A DNA stretch of 64,000 bases from Planctomycetales bacterium. Its GTDB lineage: Bacteria > Planctomycetota > Planctomycetia > Isosphaerales > Isosphaeraceae. The stretch lies in NCBI GenBank assembly GCA_027452145.1, contig DAIDHB010000066.1, positions 1 through 64,000 of the forward strand, written 5' to 3'. A program made the translations under genes and the position numbers. Under the pieces are notes generated by a model. The model was not told the DNA's origin and did not search any database. It saw nothing but the letters and a program-made list of their open reading frames with translations. This document shows, one piece after another, positions 27,987-37,223 of this stretch; the stretch's first letter is position 1, and each line of letters begins with the position of its first letter.

Positions 27987-29009
27987 TCACCCGGGCTTCC
28001 GCAGTTCCTCCGGCACCGGCCGCCTCGCCAGGTAATAGACGTACGCGGCGACGGCGCGCACCTCGGGCGGGCCGAGGACGTGGCGCCAGCTATCCATTCG
28101 CGTGTTCGGCACGCCATTTTCGATCACCGCGAGCACCTTTTCGGGACGGTCGCCGTGCTTCCATTCGGCGTCGGTGAGATTCGCCACCGGCGGCTTGGCG
28201 ATGCCGCCGGAAAGCGGGCCATCCCCGCGGCCCTCGAAGCCGTGGCAGGTCGAGCAGCGCATCAGGAAAATCCCGCGACCCTGCGACAGCAGCGGATCCC
28301 GGGCCACCTCCGGCGGCGCAGGGGGCCAGGGCCTGCGGAGTAAATGATAGGCCATGAGGCCCGCCAGCAGGAGGCCGAGCATCATCAACGCGACGACCAC
28401 CGCCGCCGGGCGGCCGAAGGCAGGGTGGGAGGACTGGGTGGGAACGGTCTCGAACATGCATTCGTCCTCGCTGCGGACAAATCCCGCGAACCTGGACATC
28501 TTCCATTGGTGCGGCTCGTCCCAGCTCGCTTCATACTCATCGGCCTCCCGCCTGGCATTCGCCAGCGCCGGAGGGCCGAAGAAGTACGTGCCCTGCTGGG
28601 GGTCGCAAACGGCGCCGTCGACTAACTCGGACAGCGTGGCTGACCCGAGACACTGGAGCCGGAACTCGCCGACATCGCGACCCGCCGCGGTGCGGAATTG
28701 GTACAGATGGCTGGCCCGCCGCAGCCGATCCGCCAGCTCGGGCGGGTCGGGAAGCGGGTCGTCCGGATGGTAGGGGTGCTCGCTGATCTCGAAGCCGCAC
28801 GCGACGGGATCGGCCCCGTACCGCTCGGCCGCCGGGAACGACCCGGGCACGACCGACAGCTTGATCGGCAGATATCCCCCGCTCCAGGCGCCGAAGGCGA
28901 AGTCGGGGTGGAACTCGCAGAGCAGCCCGTGGGCCACCAGGCTGGCCCGCCACCGCTCGGCCAGGCCGGGCGTGGGGGCACCACCGATAACCGAGAGCTC
29001 AAATCCCAT
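27987..29009 (-). CDS. Membrane-anchored cytochrome c with unknown N-terminal domain
   Basis: ATG 29009 overlaps the end of the small upstream gene by 11 bases. About 190 N-terminal residues form a soluble domain I do not recognise (LSVVPGSFPAAERYGADPVA; CDPQQGTYFFGPPALANARR). A membrane helix follows (AVVVALMMLGLLLAGLMAYH). The C-terminal cytochrome c domain has the haem motif CSTCH (C252, C255, H256) and a probable axial methionine in NTRMDSW. The domain ends with a typical c-type helix (PPEVRAVAAYVYYLA). The topology puts the haem domain outside and the N-terminal domain inside the membrane. Confidence 0.75.
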   Translation of the reverse strand: MGFELSVIGGAPTPGLAERWRASLVAHGLLCEFHPDFAFGAWSGGYLPIKLSVVPGSFPAAERYGADPVACGFEISEHPYHPDDPLPDPPELADRLRRASHLYQFRTAAGRDVGEFRLQCLGSATLSELVDGAVCDPQQGTYFFGPPALANARREADEYEASWDEPHQWKMSRFAGFVRSEDECMFETVPTQSSHPAFGRPAAVVVALMMLGLLLAGLMAYHLLRRPWPPAPPEVARDPLLSQGRGIFLMRCSTCHGFEGRGDGPLSGGIAKPPVANLTDAEWKHGDRPEKVLAVIENGVPNTRMDSWRHVLGPPEVRAVAAYVYYLARRPVPEELRKPG

Positions 29010-29229
29010 CAAACGTCCTCTGCGGCCGAAACGTGCGAGCGAGAATCGCCCGCAGATCGCCCGTGCTCGGCGTCATTCGCTCGGCGACCTGGCGGTCCTC
29101 GACGTCGCGGGCGAAGCGATCGAGCGCCTCCCGAAGCACCTCGACAGGAGGCTGGCCCACCGAGTCGGACAGGCGGGCCAGTGTCTCCCGCACATCAGGG
29201 GGAAGAGGTTCGATCGAGCCTACAGACAT
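28999..29229 (-). CDS. Small RHH/antitoxin-like protein
   Basis: The start at ATG 29229 has AGGAGA 8 bases upstream. The 76-residue product contains LPPDVRETLARLSDSVGQPP followed by VEVLREALDRFARDVEDRQ, a strand-helix-helix pattern like CopG/Arc ribbon-helix-helix DNA-binding proteins. It overlaps the cytochrome c gene by 11 bases, so they are translationally coupled. No toxin partner of a known type is adjacent. The RHH call rests on pattern only. Confidence 0.55.
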   Translation of the reverse strand: MSVGSIEPLPPDVRETLARLSDSVGQPPVEVLREALDRFARDVEDRQVAERMTPSTGDLRAILARTFRPQRTFDGI

Positions 29230-29325
29230 CGCGTCGTCTCCTGGTGAACGTCCCCCAGCGAGAAAACGCCAGGCGAGGCTCCCTGGCGCCTTCCGGTATT
29301 CCACCCGATCTTACCATATCGGTCA

Positions 29326-32300
29326 TCACGACACCCGCCGGATCCAGGTCTCGGCGACCTGGCGGAGATCGACGGGATCGCCGGCCAGCTCGGCGAAGTA
29401 GTGGCGCTCGACCCGGTCGATCGCGCCCGCGAGCTCGAGCTGCTGCTGGGGTGGAAGCGCCTCGGCCCGCTGGATGTCGCGCAACAGGCCCAGCACGGTG
29501 AACGGCGTGAGGGGGTCGGGTACGGCATAACGCTCGGCCGACGCGGCCCGCGGCCGGTTGCGCAGCCTCACAAAGGCCACGCCGAGGAAGCCCAGCACCA
29601 GCATCGTCCCGGCCGTCCACCAGATCCACGCCCGCCGCGGCGCCTCGTACCGTTCGTCGAGCGAGACCTCGGGGCCCACCTTCGCCAGGTCGGCGTCGAC
29701 ATAGCGTTGATAGGTCATCGTCGCACCCTCGACCGACGCCGGGACGAAGCGGAACGTCGACGGCGGCTTCGCCTGCTCGTCGGCCGCCCTGTAGGTCACA
29801 AGCCAGGTGCGCTCGGAGTCGACCACGATCGCGTCGCTGTCCTGGTCGAACTTCGACACGGCAACGCCCTGGTCGTCCACCTTGTCGACCCGGAAGCCCG
29901 GCTGATCGAGCTTGAGCATCTGATCAAGCTCCGGGACCAGGCCGCGCGCCGTGGCCTTGACCTCGAGGATCAGCTTGCCGTCCTTCGCCTGGCGCTCGTC
30001 CAGCGTCTGGACCAGTTCCAGCTTCTCGAACGGCCGCTCGGCGCCCTTCGCCGGGGCGGCGTCGATCGGGACCGACGGCGACTCGACCGGCAGCACCACG
30101 TAGCCCGAGGTGTCCATGAAGTCGAAGTCCAGCCGCAACGGCGGGAGCCGGTCCACCTTCGCATCCCGGGCCTTCAGAAGCAGGTACGCATACGGCGTCA
30201 CTCTCCAGCCATATTCCTGTGTCGCCCGCGAGTTGACCTTGTCGTCCTGGAACGTGACCGACAGGATCTCGAACTGCTCGCCGAGGGCCTGTTTGGCAAT
30301 CTCCTGGAACTTGTCGCGGTAGTTCTCCAGCGGACGGCCGAAGTTGTAGTAATACGAATTCGTGTTGTTCTGGTTCTGGAGATACTTGCCGAACCCGCCC
30401 GACTCGCGTTCGATCTCGCGGGTGTGGCGGATGTTGACGAACACGCCGAACGGCCGGTCGTGGCCAACGACGTCGCTTCCGTCCACCCGGGCGTCGAGCT
30501 TGATCTCGGTGACGAGGTCCTTGTAGTAGTCGAACACCTTGCGGGCATCGTACGCCTGGGGGTGGTCGCCGACGATCTCGAAGCCGGCCCTGAGGTAGCG
30601 GAACTTCACCGAGGGCTTGATCTGCGTCAGCCGGGTGAACAGCGAGTTGGCAAACCGGCCCATGTGCCGCGTGCCGGCCTCGCCCGGGATGGCCACCAGC
30701 GCCGCGCGGATGGCCGGGAACTGGCGGGGATCGGCGAGCGTCTCCTCGGTGATCGCGGCCGGGTCGCAGGCGCCCAGGCTGGCGCAGTACCACATGTCGA
30801 AGGTTTCGGTGGTCTCGTCGGACTGCTCGAGGCCGGGGATCGCCTTCGCGTAGAGCTCGGCGGCCCGGCGGAACTCGGCCATCGCCTGCTGGCGGCGCGG
30901 GGCGAACTCGGACGAGCGCTCGAGCGTCTGGCGATAGTTGTTCTCGTCGTGCAGGATCGCCGCGCGGGCGAGGACTAGCGTCCACTCGTCGGGGTGCTTC
31001 TGGAGGCCGCGGTCGGCGACGGCCCGCGCCAGCTCGTAGCCACGGAGGACCTCCGCGCGGATATCCTTCTCACGCCGCTTCGTCTTGTTCCGCTCCTGCT
31101 CGGCCGGCTGCCGCCAGACCGTCAGCAGGTTGCCGCGCATCTGCTGGATCAACTGGGCCAGGGTTTTGGGCCGCAGCGCGTCGAACGTGCCGAAGACCTG
31201 CTCGATCGCGTCGAGGCGATAGACCTCGGCCGCGCTGTGGCAGGCGGTGAATGCCTGGGTCAGCAGCTTTTCGTCGAGCTCGCCGATCGGCAGGGCCCGC
31301 AGCCGCTTGACCCAGCTCGCCAGCTCGACGAGGTTGCGCTCCTGCTTCGAGCGGGTCAGCGGGATCCCCTCGGCGCGGTTCTCGAACCCGTAGACGTAGA
31401 AGAACCGGCTCCGGCGCAACTGCTGCGAGTTGGGGTCGTGGTTTTTGGTCCAGACGCGGACGAACTCCTCGGCCAGATTCTTCGCCTCGCGGGGGTTGCT
31501 CCGGGCGAGCTGTTCGATGTAAGGGAACGCCTCCTCTTCCTCGTTGACCTTGAGATAGAGTTTGGCGAAGACGGTGGCAAACTTGGGCTTGAGTCCGTCG
31601 TCGACGAACGCCAGCCAGGCGTCGCCGGGCCGCTCGCGGATGACGTCGGCGACCTTGAGCGCCAGCGGCATGCCGCCGCGCTGGGCCATCATCTGGGGGT
31701 TGTACGGGTCATAATTTGAATAGTACATGTTCCCGAATGCATCGTAGTGCATCCGGGGACCGAGGCTCGTCGAGAAGTCGTAGTGGTACGAGAACTCGGC
31801 CTCGCGGAGCCAGGCCTCGGCGAGCAGAGCGAGGCTCTTGCTCCAGGCCTTGCCCCGCGTGGAGGCCTTCGCCAGCAGGGCCTCGACGGCGAGCTTCTGG
31901 AGCGTCATCGCCTTCAGGCGGAAGTCGGCGTCGAAGGCGTGCGTCTGGAGCCCCTGCGTCGACTCAGCGCCGATGGCGGCGATGATCTCCATGCCGCGCT
32001 CGGGCCGCGCGGTGAAGCTCTCCTCGAGCCAGGCGCGGCCAAGCGACTCGCGGATCTTGGGGGTCAGCTCGACGGCGCGGCGGATCGCCTCCTCCTTCTG
32101 GGCACGGTCGACCGTGCCGGCGGCCAGCGCCGCCTGTGTGACCTTCCAGGCGTCCTCGAGCTGCGCCGCCTTCTTGTCGCGGTCGTGAAGTGCCAGATAG
32201 TGCCGCGCCAGCAGGTTGAGGGCCTCGCGGTCATTGTCGGCCTCGGCCTTCGCGGGCGTCGGCAGGAACTCGCCGGCCTCGATCGTGCAATTGGCGGCGA

Positions 32301-33306
32301 AGAGGACCTTGACCGCCTGGCGATCGTCGAGCGGGGCCTGGCCCTTCGGCCGCTTCACCGCGATCCGCAGCCGCGCCAGGAAGTCCTCGATCACGTCGCC
32401 CGAGTCGAGGGCCAGCCGGAGGATCCGGCCCAGGCCCCCGAGCGCCGCCTCGTCCAGCCCGCGTGGGGCCAGCCCGGCCAGGTCCAGAACGTCCTGGTTC
32501 GAGAAGGCGTTCTGCTCCATCATGAACTGCTGGGGGTTCGGCGGCGGCTGGTTGTTGTTGCCGAAGTTCATCCCCATCTGCATCTGGAGCTGCATCTGCA
32601 TCCGCATCTGCTGCTGCATCTGCATCTGCTGCTGCATCTGCGGGTTCATCTGCATCCCTGGGAAGCCGCCGAGCCCCTGGATCAGGTGCTCGTAGGCGGC
32701 CTTGCCCTCGTCCTCGGGCAGCTTCGCCAGGAACGCCTTGACCGACGGCCAGTCGCCGACGGTCACGTCGTACTGGAATCCCCGCAGGTCGCGGTCGAAC
32801 GAGTCGGTGCCGGCCGCCTGGTCGCCCGCCGCGGCTTGCGCCACCACGTTGCCATTGACGACTCCGGCGGCCTGCGCGCGGCGCATCGCCCGCAGGGTGG
32901 CCGCGTTCACGCTCATGCCGGGGTTCATCATGCCCGGGACCTGGGCGCCGGGGCTTTCGGGCTCCTTGATCGCCTCGTCGCGGGGGGTGGACCAGGCCTT
33001 GAGGATGGCCGACGGGCGTCGATCGAACGCTAACTGATTGATCTTCTGAAGACGCTGCTGCTTCTGCGGATCGGCGGCATTCTTCGCCGGCACGGCGGCC
33101 GTGAAGACATTGTCGGGCAGCTCGGGCTGGGCCGCGGGCTTTTGCGCCGGACTGATTGCCTGCTTCTTCGCCGGGACCGCCCGGGCGGACTGGGCCGGCG
33201 GGGCGGCCTGGCCGGCCGACTGGCCTCCGGCCGAACCGAGGACGACGGTCGACGCGGCGACGGCGAGGGCGAGGGCGGCGAAGGCCGCCAGCGAACGCGG
33301 GTGCAT
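29326..33306 (-). CDS. Large exported membrane protein at the end of the MoxR/VWA cluster
   Basis: The product has 1326 residues. A signal peptide (LAAFAALALAVAASTVVLGS) is followed by an Ala/Gln/Pro-rich stretch. A Met/Gln-rich low-complexity tract lies at about residues 215-265. A long, mostly helical body follows with TPR-like features (LVLARAAILHDENNYRQTLE). Close to the C-terminus is a beta-sandwich-like part and one membrane helix (WWTAGTMLVLGFLGVAFVRL, about 1222-1242). A cytosolic tail of about 80 residues follows. It is the last and largest gene of the cluster beginning with MoxR at 39172. I do not recognise the family; BatD-like proteins share the signal, sandwich, TM and tail plan. 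Confidence 0.65.
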   Translation of the reverse strand: MHPRSLAAFAALALAVAASTVVLGSAGGQSAGQAAPPAQSARAVPAKKQAISPAQKPAAQPELPDNVFTAAVPAKNAADPQKQQRLQKINQLAFDRRPSAILKAWSTPRDEAIKEPESPGAQVPGMMNPGMSVNAATLRAMRRAQAAGVVNGNVVAQAAAGDQAAGTDSFDRDLRGFQYDVTVGDWPSVKAFLAKLPEDEGKAAYEHLIQGLGGFPGMQMNPQMQQQMQMQQQMRMQMQLQMQMGMNFGNNNQPPPNPQQFMMEQNAFSNQDVLDLAGLAPRGLDEAALGGLGRILRLALDSGDVIEDFLARLRIAVKRPKGQAPLDDRQAVKVLFAANCTIEAGEFLPTPAKAEADNDREALNLLARHYLALHDRDKKAAQLEDAWKVTQAALAAGTVDRAQKEEAIRRAVELTPKIRESLGRAWLEESFTARPERGMEIIAAIGAESTQGLQTHAFDADFRLKAMTLQKLAVEALLAKASTRGKAWSKSLALLAEAWLREAEFSYHYDFSTSLGPRMHYDAFGNMYYSNYDPYNPQMMAQRGGMPLALKVADVIRERPGDAWLAFVDDGLKPKFATVFAKLYLKVNEEEEAFPYIEQLARSNPREAKNLAEEFVRVWTKNHDPNSQQLRRSRFFYVYGFENRAEGIPLTRSKQERNLVELASWVKRLRALPIGELDEKLLTQAFTACHSAAEVYRLDAIEQVFGTFDALRPKTLAQLIQQMRGNLLTVWRQPAEQERNKTKRREKDIRAEVLRGYELARAVADRGLQKHPDEWTLVLARAAILHDENNYRQTLERSSEFAPRRQQAMAEFRRAAELYAKAIPGLEQSDETTETFDMWYCASLGACDPAAITEETLADPRQFPAIRAALVAIPGEAGTRHMGRFANSLFTRLTQIKPSVKFRYLRAGFEIVGDHPQAYDARKVFDYYKDLVTEIKLDARVDGSDVVGHDRPFGVFVNIRHTREIERESGGFGKYLQNQNNTNSYYYNFGRPLENYRDKFQEIAKQALGEQFEILSVTFQDDKVNSRATQEYGWRVTPYAYLLLKARDAKVDRLPPLRLDFDFMDTSGYVVLPVESPSVPIDAAPAKGAERPFEKLELVQTLDERQAKDGKLILEVKATARGLVPELDQMLKLDQPGFRVDKVDDQGVAVSKFDQDSDAIVVDSERTWLVTYRAADEQAKPPSTFRFVPASVEGATMTYQRYVDADLAKVGPEVSLDERYEAPRRAWIWWTAGTMLVLGFLGVAFVRLRNRPRAASAERYAVPDPLTPFTVLGLLRDIQRAEALPPQQQLELAGAIDRVERHYFAELAGDPVDLRQVAETWIRRVS

Positions 33307-33455
33307 GACGATGGGGTCCTCTCGGTTCGCGGTTCATCCCGATGCGCGGTCGCCCGTCGCCCGGTCAGCTCATGGACGGGGTCTTGCGTCCCGGCCGGCA
33401 TGAGGAGCAACGCCGGCCGGGACGCCATGATCCAACGGTCACGAGAGGTCGCGGC

Positions 33456-34181
33456 TCACGAGCCGGAGTTGTCCGGCGGCGGGCCCGCGCTGGCGCCCCG
33501 GGCGTCCTTCTTCTCCTGAGCATCCTTCTTCTTGCCCGGCTTCTTGCCGTTGCCCGGCTTCTTGCACTGGCCGCTCTTGCAGTTCTTGCACTGCTTCGGC
33601 AGGTCCAGGCCCTGAAGCTCGCCGACCTCCATCCGCTCCAGGCGGATCGCGCTCTCGAGGTCCTCGCGATGACGGCGGGCGGACTCCTTGTCGCCGGCGG
33701 ACTCGGCCTGCTCCGCCAGCAGGCGGTAGGTCTGGCGGGCGCTCTCGATCTCGGGCTCCCACTCGTCGGCGCTCAGGCCTTCGAGCCGCATCAGCCAGGT
33801 CATGTAATACTGGGCATTGGCCAGGGCCTCGCGGGCGTCATCGCGAAGCCTCGGATCGGCCGCCCTGTCCTCCTGCAACTGGTCGACCAGCTCACGCAGG
33901 CCGGCGCCGGCCTCGGGCAACTGGCGGCCGAGCATCTGGACCTTGGCCTTGCGGAGGCGAATCCGCCGCGCCTCGTCAACGCGGCATTCCGGCAGGCCAG
34001 AGAGGGCCTCGTCGTACTTCTTCACGGCGGCCGGCCAGTCCTCGTCGGCCGCCAGGCGATCCGCTTCGGCCAGCGACCGGGCGACGTCGTCCAGCCGCAG
34101 CCGCTCCTGCCCCGGGCCGTAGTGGTACGCCCCGAACAGCACAGGAACCATCAACCAGGCCAGGATCGCGAGCGTTCGCAT
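33456..34181 (-). CDS. TPR-like protein of the MoxR/VWA cluster (BatC-like position)
   Basis: The start at ATG 34181 gives an N-terminal membrane segment (MRTLAILAWLMVPVLFGAYH). Helical repeats follow (LAEADRLAADEDWPAAVKKY; ARQTYRLLAEQAESAGDKES). The tail is unusual: a cysteine cluster (CKNCKSGQCKK) followed by a Lys/Gly/Asp-rich end. The product has 241 residues. In Bat operons a TPR protein (BatC) follows the VWA genes, which is the order here. The cysteine cluster could bind metal, which is inference. Confidence 0.65.
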   Translation of the reverse strand: MRTLAILAWLMVPVLFGAYHYGPGQERLRLDDVARSLAEADRLAADEDWPAAVKKYDEALSGLPECRVDEARRIRLRKAKVQMLGRQLPEAGAGLRELVDQLQEDRAADPRLRDDAREALANAQYYMTWLMRLEGLSADEWEPEIESARQTYRLLAEQAESAGDKESARRHREDLESAIRLERMEVGELQGLDLPKQCKNCKSGQCKKPGNGKKPGKKKDAQEKKDARGASAGPPPDNSGS

Positions 34182-34290
34182 CGACCCACCCCCTGCTCGT
34201 CTCGTCAGAAACCCGAACGAAGACCCCCTCCCCGGGGACGCATCGGCACCGACAAACGTACTATATCGGATTGCTCCCCCGATGGGAATG

Positions 34291-35367
34291 CTACTGGCCC
34301 AGGGTCTCGGCCCTGGCACCGATCTCGTCGCGCACGAAGCCCGCGGCGGCGGACTCCCGCGTCCGCCCGGCGATCCGTCGGACGGCCGGCGGCGCCAGCG
34401 GGCGCACGCCGGGCCTCCACCGGGTGCCGAGCAGGTGGAGCAGTACCGGCAGGAACGCGTAGACCGACGCCCCCAGTACGCAGGCAATCAGGGCGTACTC
34501 TCGCCGGGTGAGCCGCTCGAAGGCCCCCTGGCGGGGGATCACCGTCAGGCCGCGGATTGTGGCCGTCGGGATGTGCTTCGCGTTGCCGTCGTGATAACTG
34601 CCCCCCAGCCGCGCGGCGATCTGGCGGAGCGTGGAGGAATCCTGCCGCGACATCCGGCCGTCGATGAACGACCCCTGCCGCGGGTCGCCGACGCCGACGA
34701 CCAGGACGTCGGCGATCGACGCCGGCATCTTCGGCATCCCGACGGCCGGCACGGTGTCGCCGTCGGAGATCATCAAAAGGAGCGTACTCTTCGGCTGCCA
34801 GGGTTGCGCGATCCGCGCGGCCTCGGCCAGGCCCGAGAACAGGTCGGTCTTGCCTGGCGAGAAGGCGTAGTGCATCGGCAGGTCGCCGAAGATGTTCCGC
34901 ACGACCTCCAGGTCCTTCGTATCGACCACGACGGGCTTCGAGCCGTTGTAGCAGGCGACGACCGAGAGCAGGTAGAGCTCGATCGGGACGCGCTCGAGGA
35001 ACGACTCCATCACGGCCGAGGCGCGCTTCATCCGGCTCTCGTCGGCGTTGGGACCGGCGTCCTTGAGCCGCATGCTCGGCGAGACGTCCAGCACGATCAC
35101 GACGTGCCGCCGCTGGTTGTCGGGAACAGTACGGGCAACGTGCACGCCGGGCGGCAGCTCGAGCAGGGTGACGAGGCCCCAGCACAGCGCGGCCGTCGCG
35201 AGGACCCGCAAGGCCGGGGCAAGCCGCGCCCACGCGGCCGGGCGGCGATCCGGGCCGAAGGCCAACCGGGCGAGCCGCCGGCAGCGCCGGGCGTGGAGGA
35301 TCTCGGCCGCGATGACCACGAGCGCCACGGCCGCGGCGGCGATCTCGGCGTGCGTCACCGTCACCAT
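34291..35367 (-). CDS. VWA-domain membrane protein (BatB-like)
   Basis: The 358-residue product has an N-terminal membrane pair, then a von Willebrand A domain with an intact MIDAS motif DVSPS (D94, S96, S98) and the later LMISDGDT element. A C-terminal TM pair follows (REYALIACVLGASVYAFLPV). Its start overlaps the preceding VWA gene by 7 bases. In Bat clusters paired VWA proteins work with a MoxR ATPase, probably in envelope protein assembly or stress tolerance. Confidence 0.85.
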   Translation of the reverse strand: MVTVTHAEIAAAAVALVVIAAEILHARRCRRLARLAFGPDRRPAAWARLAPALRVLATAALCWGLVTLLELPPGVHVARTVPDNQRRHVVIVLDVSPSMRLKDAGPNADESRMKRASAVMESFLERVPIELYLLSVVACYNGSKPVVVDTKDLEVVRNIFGDLPMHYAFSPGKTDLFSGLAEAARIAQPWQPKSTLLLMISDGDTVPAVGMPKMPASIADVLVVGVGDPRQGSFIDGRMSRQDSSTLRQIAARLGGSYHDGNAKHIPTATIRGLTVIPRQGAFERLTRREYALIACVLGASVYAFLPVLLHLLGTRWRPGVRPLAPPAVRRIAGRTRESAAAGFVRDEIGARAETLGQ

Positions 35368-36275
35368 GGCGTGTACCTCAGGCCCAGCAGGGTCAGCCCC
35401 GACGCGCCGAGCAGCGACAGCCCGGCGATGCAGAACGGCACGAAGTCATCGAGCAGCTCGGACGCCGTCTTCTCCAGCTTCGTCTCCCGCATCGCGTCGA
35501 TCCGCTGGAAGACCGCCTTGAGCGCGTCGGGGTCATCCACCGGGAAGACCTCGCCGCCGGTCATCCGAGTGACGTTGACGATCTCATCGGGCACCTGGGT
35601 CTCGGCGATGTGGATCGCGTACACCGTGATGTTGTTCTTGCGGAGCTGTTGCGCAACCATCTCGTCATTGCCGTTACTCAGGTCGAAGCTGAAGCCATCG
35701 GTGACCAGGACGATCATCCGGTCCCCTTCCTCGCGCGACGTGAGGATCTCCTTGCAGGCCAGGAGCGCCTTGCCGATCATGGTGCCGCCCATCCAGTTGG
35801 GGACGTTCTCGGGCTTCATGAACGGCGGCGAGCAGCGGATGGCCGATGGGTCGCCGGTCAGGGGTACCCAGTGCAGCACGTTGTTGCCGAAGAATGTCAG
35901 GCCGAACGCGTCCCCCTTGCGGACGTCGAGGAAGTGGTCGATCGCCTTCATCGAGGCGTCGTACCGCGTCCCGTCGCCGAAGGGGGTGGTCATGCTGCCG
36001 GAGACGTCGACGCAAAGCTCGATGTTGGTCAGCACCCGCTTGGTCCGCGGAGCGCTCAGCTTCTGCGGGCCGGCCAGCAGCATGATCGCCACGGCGAGGA
36101 TCAGGGCCGGGATCGACTCGCCGACCGCGAGCGCGACCGCCCAGCCGCGGCCCGATGAGTGGCCGCCGTGATCGACCGGCAGCGCGACCCGGCCGCCGGA
36201 CCGCCGCCAGACCCAGCCGATCAGCAGCACGGGGACGATCAGGAAGGCCAGGACGGCCGGGTAGGCGAAGCTCAT
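35361..36275 (-). CDS. VWA-domain membrane protein (BatA-like)
   Basis: The 304-residue product follows the BatA plan: TM1 (YPAVLAFLIVPVLLIGWVW), TM2 (ESIPALILAVAIMLLAG), VWA domain with MIDAS DVSGS (D90, S92, S94) and VLVTDG, then a C-terminal TM (CIAGLSLLGASGLTLLGL). It overlaps both neighbours by a few bases. A metal-dependent binding site facing the periplasm is expected. Confidence 0.88.
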   Translation of the reverse strand: MSFAYPAVLAFLIVPVLLIGWVWRRSGGRVALPVDHGGHSSGRGWAVALAVGESIPALILAVAIMLLAGPQKLSAPRTKRVLTNIELCVDVSGSMTTPFGDGTRYDASMKAIDHFLDVRKGDAFGLTFFGNNVLHWVPLTGDPSAIRCSPPFMKPENVPNWMGGTMIGKALLACKEILTSREEGDRMIVLVTDGFSFDLSNGNDEMVAQQLRKNNITVYAIHIAETQVPDEIVNVTRMTGGEVFPVDDPDALKAVFQRIDAMRETKLEKTASELLDDFVPFCIAGLSLLGASGLTLLGLRYTPW

Positions 36276-37222
36276 GCGGAAACCTCCGATCGCGAGGCCG
36301 GCCGGGATGACCCTATCGCCGGGGAAGGTGGGCTGCGGTCTCCGCCTCCGCCTTCGCCTTCCCGATCCTCATCTCCGTCGTCGGCCGGGATGTCGCGATA
36401 CGGGGCCAGCAGCGCGGCGACGTCGACCGGGCCGGCGGACCCGGCCGGACGATGCAGCCAGTCCTCGAGCTTGCGGAACAGCGGACCGGCGTCGGGGTGC
36501 TCGCGGAGCACGGCCATCACGCGGGCCGGCGGCTGTTCCTCCAGCCCCAGCCGGCGCTGCCAGTAGCCGACCAGCAGCCGCTCGAGCTCGGCCCGGCGGC
36601 CGGCGTCGAGCCGGGCAGCCATCGCGGACTCGACCAGCGGGCGGAGGCGGTCGGCCAGCGTGAGTCGGCGGACGCCCCCCTCGGCCGCGATCCGGCGACG
36701 ACGACGGCCCGCCAGGGCCAGTCCCGCCAGGACGGCGAACCAGAGCAGCCCGCCCGCGACGATCAGCAGCCGGTAGCCGCCCAGGGTGGGCGCGGGCCCC
36801 AGGATGAGCTGGTGGGGCTCGACCTGACCGGGCGGCAATACCGGCTGCACCGAGACCGGGATCAAAGGCACGCCCGTCATCGGCGAGCCGTCCTTGCGCC
36901 GCAGATAGTCCTTCAGGTCGTACCGACCCGGCTCGAGCCCGTAATAGACGATGTCGTACCGAAAGGACGATCCGTGCGGGTAGGACTCGACGACCCGGAC
37001 GACCATCGGCGCCCGGCGGTCCTCGATCGGCTTCGCCTCGAGCTCGGTGCCCGGCAGCACGAGTTGCTCGATCCTCGCCGGCATGCCGACGGTCGAGGTC
37101 GACCGCGGCGGAGGCGTCGCGGGCTTCTCGTCGCCGACGGCGAATCCGGCCGCAATGGCCCAGCAGGCCGCGATCAGGCCGAGCGTCGTGCGGAGACAGA
37201 GGCTCGCGGACGGTCGTGGCAT
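36272..37222 (-). CDS. Uncharacterised single-pass membrane protein of the MoxR/VWA cluster
   Basis: The 316-residue product has a signal peptide (TTLGLIAACWAIAAGFAVG), a beta-rich exported domain (MVVRVVESYPHGSSFRYDIV), one membrane helix (LLIVAGGLLWFAVLAGLALA, about 149-168), and a cytosolic part of about 140 residues with an acidic-Gly tail. The cytosolic part (LRPLVESAMAARLDAGRRAE; LERLLVGYWQRRLGL) resembles the DUF4381-like proteins that sit between DUF58 and VWA genes in other clusters. It overlaps the VWA gene and starts 1 base after the DUF58 stop. Confidence 0.6.
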   Translation of the reverse strand: MPRPSASLCLRTTLGLIAACWAIAAGFAVGDEKPATPPPRSTSTVGMPARIEQLVLPGTELEAKPIEDRRAPMVVRVVESYPHGSSFRYDIVYYGLEPGRYDLKDYLRRKDGSPMTGVPLIPVSVQPVLPPGQVEPHQLILGPAPTLGGYRLLIVAGGLLWFAVLAGLALAGRRRRRIAAEGGVRRLTLADRLRPLVESAMAARLDAGRRAELERLLVGYWQRRLGLEEQPPARVMAVLREHPDAGPLFRKLEDWLHRPAGSAGPVDVAALLAPYRDIPADDGDEDREGEGGGGDRSPPSPAIGSSRPASRSEVSA

Positions 37223-37223
37223 C

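Noticed and set aside
28999..29229. Toxin-antitoxin module
   Set aside because: The small protein looks RHH-like, but the coupled partner is a cytochrome c fusion and no toxin fold was recognised.
32520..32680. CRISPR-like or tandem DNA repeat
   Set aside because: The repetitive CATCTGCATCTGCTGC pattern is coding sequence for a Met/Gln tract in frame with the 1326-residue protein, with no spacers.
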